A stretch of 17,855 nucleotides of DNA from NCBI GenBank assembly GCA_022361315.1, contig JAKSBB010000014.1, positions 1-17,855 of the forward strand, read 5' to 3'. The position numbers and the translations under genes are program-made. The DNA comes from Desulfobacterales bacterium. Lineage in GTDB: Bacteria; Desulfobacterota; Desulfobacteria; Desulfobacterales; Desulfobacteraceae. Positions 14,635 to 17,855 of this stretch are shown here, piece by piece. The notes beneath the pieces were generated by a model. It saw only the letters and a program-made list of their open reading frames with translations. It did not search any database and was not told the origin of the DNA. Position 1 is the first letter of the stretch. Each line of letters begins with the position of its first letter.

Positions 14635-17600
14635 TTACTGCGGTTTCCGGGGGGCTGCAGGGAAAATGACGGATATCCCGGTGCCCTTTCCCAATTGACT
14701 TTCAACAAAAACCCGGCCGTTATGGCTCTTTATGATGCCATGGACAACCGCCAGCCCCATGCCTGTGCCTTTTCCGATTTCTTTGGTTGTAAAATAAGGA
14801 TCAAAAATTTTATCACAGACCGCCGGGTCGATGCCCGAGCCGGTGTCTTTTACAACCAGTTCCACATATTTCCCCCCGGGCATGCCATGTTCTCCATGTT
14901 TTAGATCAACCGGGCGAAGAATGATTGTTAATATGCCACCTGTGTCCTGCATGGCATGGTATGCATTGGTACAAAGATTTATAAAGACCTGGTGAATCTG
15001 GGTGGAATCGGCATTGATCGTATCAATGGTTTTGGGGATTTGGGTGCTAATCTCTATATTTGCCGGGATGGATGACCTGATAAGATTGATGGATTCGTTG
15101 ATCACTGAACCGATGTTCATCGGTTTCTGGGATTGTTCTGTTCTTCTGCTGAAACTCAGCAATTGCCTGACAACATCTTTGGCCCTCAAACTTGCCGTGT
15201 GCATCTTTTGCACTTTGCCGTGGGCGTATTCGTCATCAGGCACCTTTCTTAATACAAGTTCGGCATTTCCCAGTATGATACCGAGAATATTATTAAAATC
15301 ATGGGCAATACCACCGGCGAGTGTTCCGATGGCCTCCATTTTATGTGCCTGCTTCAACTGAGCCGTAAGCTCCTCTTTTTCCTTTTGAGCCGTCTTTAAC
15401 ATGGTGATGTCCCGTGAGATACCGATAAGACCGATGATGTTACCGTCACGGTCCAGATAAGGACTCTTGTTGCTCAGCCAATAGGAGTCCCCATAGGCGG
15501 TGTCCAGCCTTTCTTCCGAATGTACGGTCTCTCCGCTTTTCAGAACCTCCCTATCCGCGTCATTGATCACACGGACGGATGCTTCGGGAAACAGCTGGGT
15601 ATCGTCTTTGCCTATGATCTCCTCAAGGGGTTTACCCAATGCATTGCACGTGGCCGTATTGGCAAGCAGATATTTGCCGGTGAGATCCTTGATGAAAATA
15701 GCGTCGGTTGTGCCTTCCAATACTGCTGTCAGAAGTGTGTTTGCCCGTTTTAATTCCACTTCCGCAGATTCCAATTGCCACACCTTGTCATGGAGTTCCC
15801 TGGAAAATGAACGGATTTCTTCAACCATGGAATTAAATGCATCGCCCATCAATGCCATTTCATCGTTGCTGGTTACATCAACGGAAATATCAAAATTTCT
15901 TGCCTTTACCAGTTTTGCCCCCTCTGTCAACTGGCCGATGGGTTTGGCAAAATGTCTGGCAATGAGAAGTGAAATAAAGACGATGACGGCCACGGAACTT
16001 ATGGCCACCAATAGTGAAATTCTTTTGATTGTACCCAATAAGGACAGGGCTTCGGTTTTGTCCATTTCAACCAGAAGGGCCCAGGTTTTTCCCCAGGCGT
16101 TAATGGGGGTATAAGCGGATAAGATCTCAGTCCCTCTGTAATCCTTTGTTATCATTGTGCCGCTTTTCCCGCTGAAGACTTCCGTCACAGGTGTGGTTTT
16201 TACACGACCGTTACCAGGATTTTTAAAGGTGGCCCGGGTGGAATATGATTCTGGATCCAGAGCGCTGTCGGACCGCATTAAATAATCAGGCCCCACAAGA
16301 TAGCTTTCTCCTGTTTTCCCCATCCCGGTCCGTTCCCCCATGATGGCATTGATCCGGTCAAATGAGATCCTTAAACCAATGACCATATGGGGGTGGCCGT
16401 TCCTGAACACCGGCAGCCCGAGGAACCCCGCTGGTTCGTCGTCCATGGGGGCATATGGACTGAAATCAACGAAGTGGAATTTTCCGGTCTCTTTCACCAT
16501 ACCAAAGACCCGGCCCAGTCCGGAATTCGCATAAGGGCCATGGATAAGATTGGTATTGTATGCCTCCTTATGGGTTACGGAATAAAAAACATCGCCATTC
16601 ACGGTAATGAGATAAAGGTCCTTGAATCCATAAATTTGTGAGAAATGACTGAAGTAATCCTGCTTTGCGGACAATTCAGGAGAGATGGCCTCTTCCAGAG
16701 CCATGGTTGTGACAACCGCCCATTGGAGCCCGGGAATACCCAGGGCATCATATTTTGCAATTTCCATTTCTCCCGTATCGGCTTTTCGGATAAGCGGGCC
16801 TGATACATTTGTAATACTTCGGGGGAGGGGATTCTCATTGGATTTTTCACCGAAACCGGCCGGTTTGATGAGCCGGTCACTTCTATATTCCGGGGTGTCG
16901 AATATGTTTCCCAGAATATATGTTTCACCGGATTTGCCCATTCCCAGACGGCGGTGAACGATCCGGTTAATGTCCCTGCTGTCGATTTTTAAAATAACCA
17001 CCCCGGCAAAATCCCCGTTTTTCTCCACAACAGGGGCCCCGGCAAAGGCAAGGTGCTTTCCGCCCGATGGGGCATATGCTGAAAAATCTTCTATGTTCAC
17101 AGAGGATTTCGCTTTTTGAAAACACCGGGTAAGGCGACTTTCCTCAAAGGGTTCCGAGAACAGGTTCCGGCCCAGATCCTTTTCCCTGTTGAGGCTGAAA
17201 ACGATATCACCCGAACCGTTTACGAGCATCAGATCGTAGTAATGGTATTCCTCTTTAAACTGGGACAGGGTCTGTCCATATTTGATGTGGTCAAAGAAAT
17301 CGTAAAGTGCTGTATCAAACTGTTTGTTCTTATTGATAACGGAAGAGAAATCAGCCAGGGCTTGTATGACGGCCGTGTTTTTGGATATCACCTGGATGTC
17401 ACTGAATATTTTTTCGAAATATTCCCGAAGATTTGCCCGTTTGTTTTCCTGCACGGTATTTAACTTGTTGAAGGCGCTCTGTTCAAGACTGGCAACCGTT
17501 TCGGAAAGAAGACCCAAATCTTTTGTATACTCTTCAAAAAAGCTCTCCATCTGGGCTTTTTTGACTTCCCGGATACTTTTGAGCTGATCAAAAGCCCTGT

Positions 17601-17724
17601 CCGTGAGCACCTTACTTGAGTTTACGAAGTAAATGATGCCCATAACGGCGAAAGGCGCAATCCCCAGTGCCAGGAAGGCGATCAAAAGTTTGTATTTGAT
17701 TTCCAGAAAACCGGGTTTTATCAT
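14635..17724 (-). CDS. Membrane sensor histidine kinase: duplicated CACHE sensor-HAMP-PAS-HisKA-HATPase
   Basis: A 1029-residue inner-membrane kinase. Transmembrane helix 1 is at about 12-34 and helix 2 at about 568-588, enclosing a periplasmic sensor of some 530 residues. The sensor holds two CACHE-like units exactly 206 residues apart, marked by YDLMLVNGSGDIVFS (162-176) and KDLYLITVNGDVFYS (368-382), and by GMGKSGETYILG (261-272) and GMGKTGESYLVG (467-478). HAMP (588-640), PAS (664-778), phospho-acceptor His808 (GGIAHDFNN) and the catalytic domain (N box NLCTNAYHAM, DTGSGI, GTGMGLAVV) follow. There is no receiver domain. ATG 17724 has an in-frame stop three codons upstream and a weak ribosome site. 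The ligand is unknown; CACHE domains usually bind small organic molecules. It follows another gene by 22 bases. Confidence 0.94.
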   Translation of the reverse strand: MIKPGFLEIKYKLLIAFLALGIAPFAVMGIIYFVNSSKVLTDRAFDQLKSIREVKKAQMESFFEEYTKDLGLLSETVASLEQSAFNKLNTVQENKRANLREYFEKIFSDIQVISKNTAVIQALADFSSVINKNKQFDTALYDFFDHIKYGQTLSQFKEEYHYYDLMLVNGSGDIVFSLNREKDLGRNLFSEPFEESRLTRCFQKAKSSVNIEDFSAYAPSGGKHLAFAGAPVVEKNGDFAGVVILKIDSRDINRIVHRRLGMGKSGETYILGNIFDTPEYRSDRLIKPAGFGEKSNENPLPRSITNVSGPLIRKADTGEMEIAKYDALGIPGLQWAVVTTMALEEAISPELSAKQDYFSHFSQIYGFKDLYLITVNGDVFYSVTHKEAYNTNLIHGPYANSGLGRVFGMVKETGKFHFVDFSPYAPMDDEPAGFLGLPVFRNGHPHMVIGLRISFDRINAIMGERTGMGKTGESYLVGPDYLMRSDSALDPESYSTRATFKNPGNGRVKTTPVTEVFSGKSGTMITKDYRGTEILSAYTPINAWGKTWALLVEMDKTEALSLLGTIKRISLLVAISSVAVIVFISLLIARHFAKPIGQLTEGAKLVKARNFDISVDVTSNDEMALMGDAFNSMVEEIRSFSRELHDKVWQLESAEVELKRANTLLTAVLEGTTDAIFIKDLTGKYLLANTATCNALGKPLEEIIGKDDTQLFPEASVRVINDADREVLKSGETVHSEERLDTAYGDSYWLSNKSPYLDRDGNIIGLIGISRDITMLKTAQKEKEELTAQLKQAHKMEAIGTLAGGIAHDFNNILGIILGNAELVLRKVPDDEYAHGKVQKMHTASLRAKDVVRQLLSFSRRTEQSQKPMNIGSVINESINLIRSSIPANIEISTQIPKTIDTINADSTQIHQVFINLCTNAYHAMQDTGGILTIILRPVDLKHGEHGMPGGKYVELVVKDTGSGIDPAVCDKIFDPYFTTKEIGKGTGMGLAVVHGIIKSHNGRVFVESQLGKGTGISVIFPAAPRKPQ

Positions 17725-17746
17725 TTCAGTTCAACGCCATGTCTGA

Positions 17747-17855
17747 TTAGGGGCATGTAATTCGATCTCTCATCTTTTTCCATATCCGGACCATTTTTAT
17801 GGCATCCTTCCCTTCACCTTTTTCTGCCATTCGATTTATCAAATCTTCAAAAAAG
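17747..17855 (-). CDS. C-terminal tail of an unidentified protein, partial at window edge
   Basis: The last 35 codons of an open frame run off the right end of the window and stop with TAA at 17747-17749. The peptide (FFEDLINRMAEKGEGKDAIK, then MVRIWKKMRDRITCP) is charged and helical with ordinary residue composition, as expected of coding sequence. It ends 22 bases before the CACHE-kinase ATG, which fits an operon. I do not recognise the family. It could be chance, as only about 108 bases are visible. Confidence 0.45.
   Translation of the reverse strand, partial: FFEDLINRMAEKGEGKDAIKMVRIWKKMRDRITCP

Noticed and set aside
15500..16114. A 204-codon plus-strand open frame
   Set aside because: It is antisense to the HAMP-PAS part of the CACHE kinase; Ser-rich composition, no domain, no ribosome site.
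1..17855. CRISPR array, tRNA/rRNA, insertion sequence, prophage or toxin-antitoxin or defence island
   Set aside because: No regularly spaced repeats, structured RNA genes, transposase or integrase motifs, or typical small antitoxin/toxin pairs were found on either strand by reading.

Overview
The window looks like chromosomal DNA of a free-living, signalling-rich Gram-negative bacterium with moderately high GC. The mix of multi-domain histidine kinases, HDOD, MshEN-type and GGDEF domains, a ferritin-like protein and a small CxxC protein resembles sulfate-reducing Desulfobacterota (Desulfobacterales-like). This placement is inferred from gene content; no rRNA or marker gene is present. I saw no tRNA, rRNA, CRISPR array, insertion sequence or phage gene.

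Layout. (1) Bases 1-2597, plus strand: the end of a receiver-domain protein, then cheR, a receiver-less cheB and a REC-GGDEF diguanylate cyclase, joined by ATGA overlaps or a 5-base gap. No chemoreceptor, CheA or CheW is visible. (2) 2853-3407, plus: a stand-alone protein with a SLOG/Rossmann-like nucleotide-binding look. (3) 3409-5364: pncA (minus) and pncB (plus), divergently arranged, forming the nicotinamide to nicotinate to NaMN salvage branch. (4) 5369-9592, minus: three overlapping genes encoding an HDOD-GAF-histidine kinase, a GspE/MshE N-terminal-domain protein without an ATPase, and a MinD/FlhG-like ATPase with a coiled-coil tail. (5) 9749-10592: a tiny triple-CxxC protein (minus) and a ferritin-like protein (plus), divergent from a shared promoter region. 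(6) 10676-14491, minus: a hybrid histidine kinase with two MshEN-like motifs at its N-terminus, and upstream of it an MscS-family channel gene broken by an apparent one-base frameshift. (7) 14635-17724, minus: a large membrane histidine kinase with a duplicated CACHE sensor, preceded by the tail of an unidentified gene at the window edge.

How the genes may work together. Signalling dominates, and cyclic-di-GMP is a plausible common theme: one writer with an intact-looking inhibitory site, and two proteins with MshEN-like candidate c-di-GMP motifs. The best candidate for an undescribed system is the HDOD-kinase / MshEN-like / MinD-like operon. It pairs a soluble sensor kinase with a possible c-di-GMP receptor and a spatial-positioning ATPase, with no flagellar, pilus or secretion genes beside it. 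Function and partners are inference. Five of the genes end in, or consist of, kinase or receiver modules whose partners are not identifiable here.
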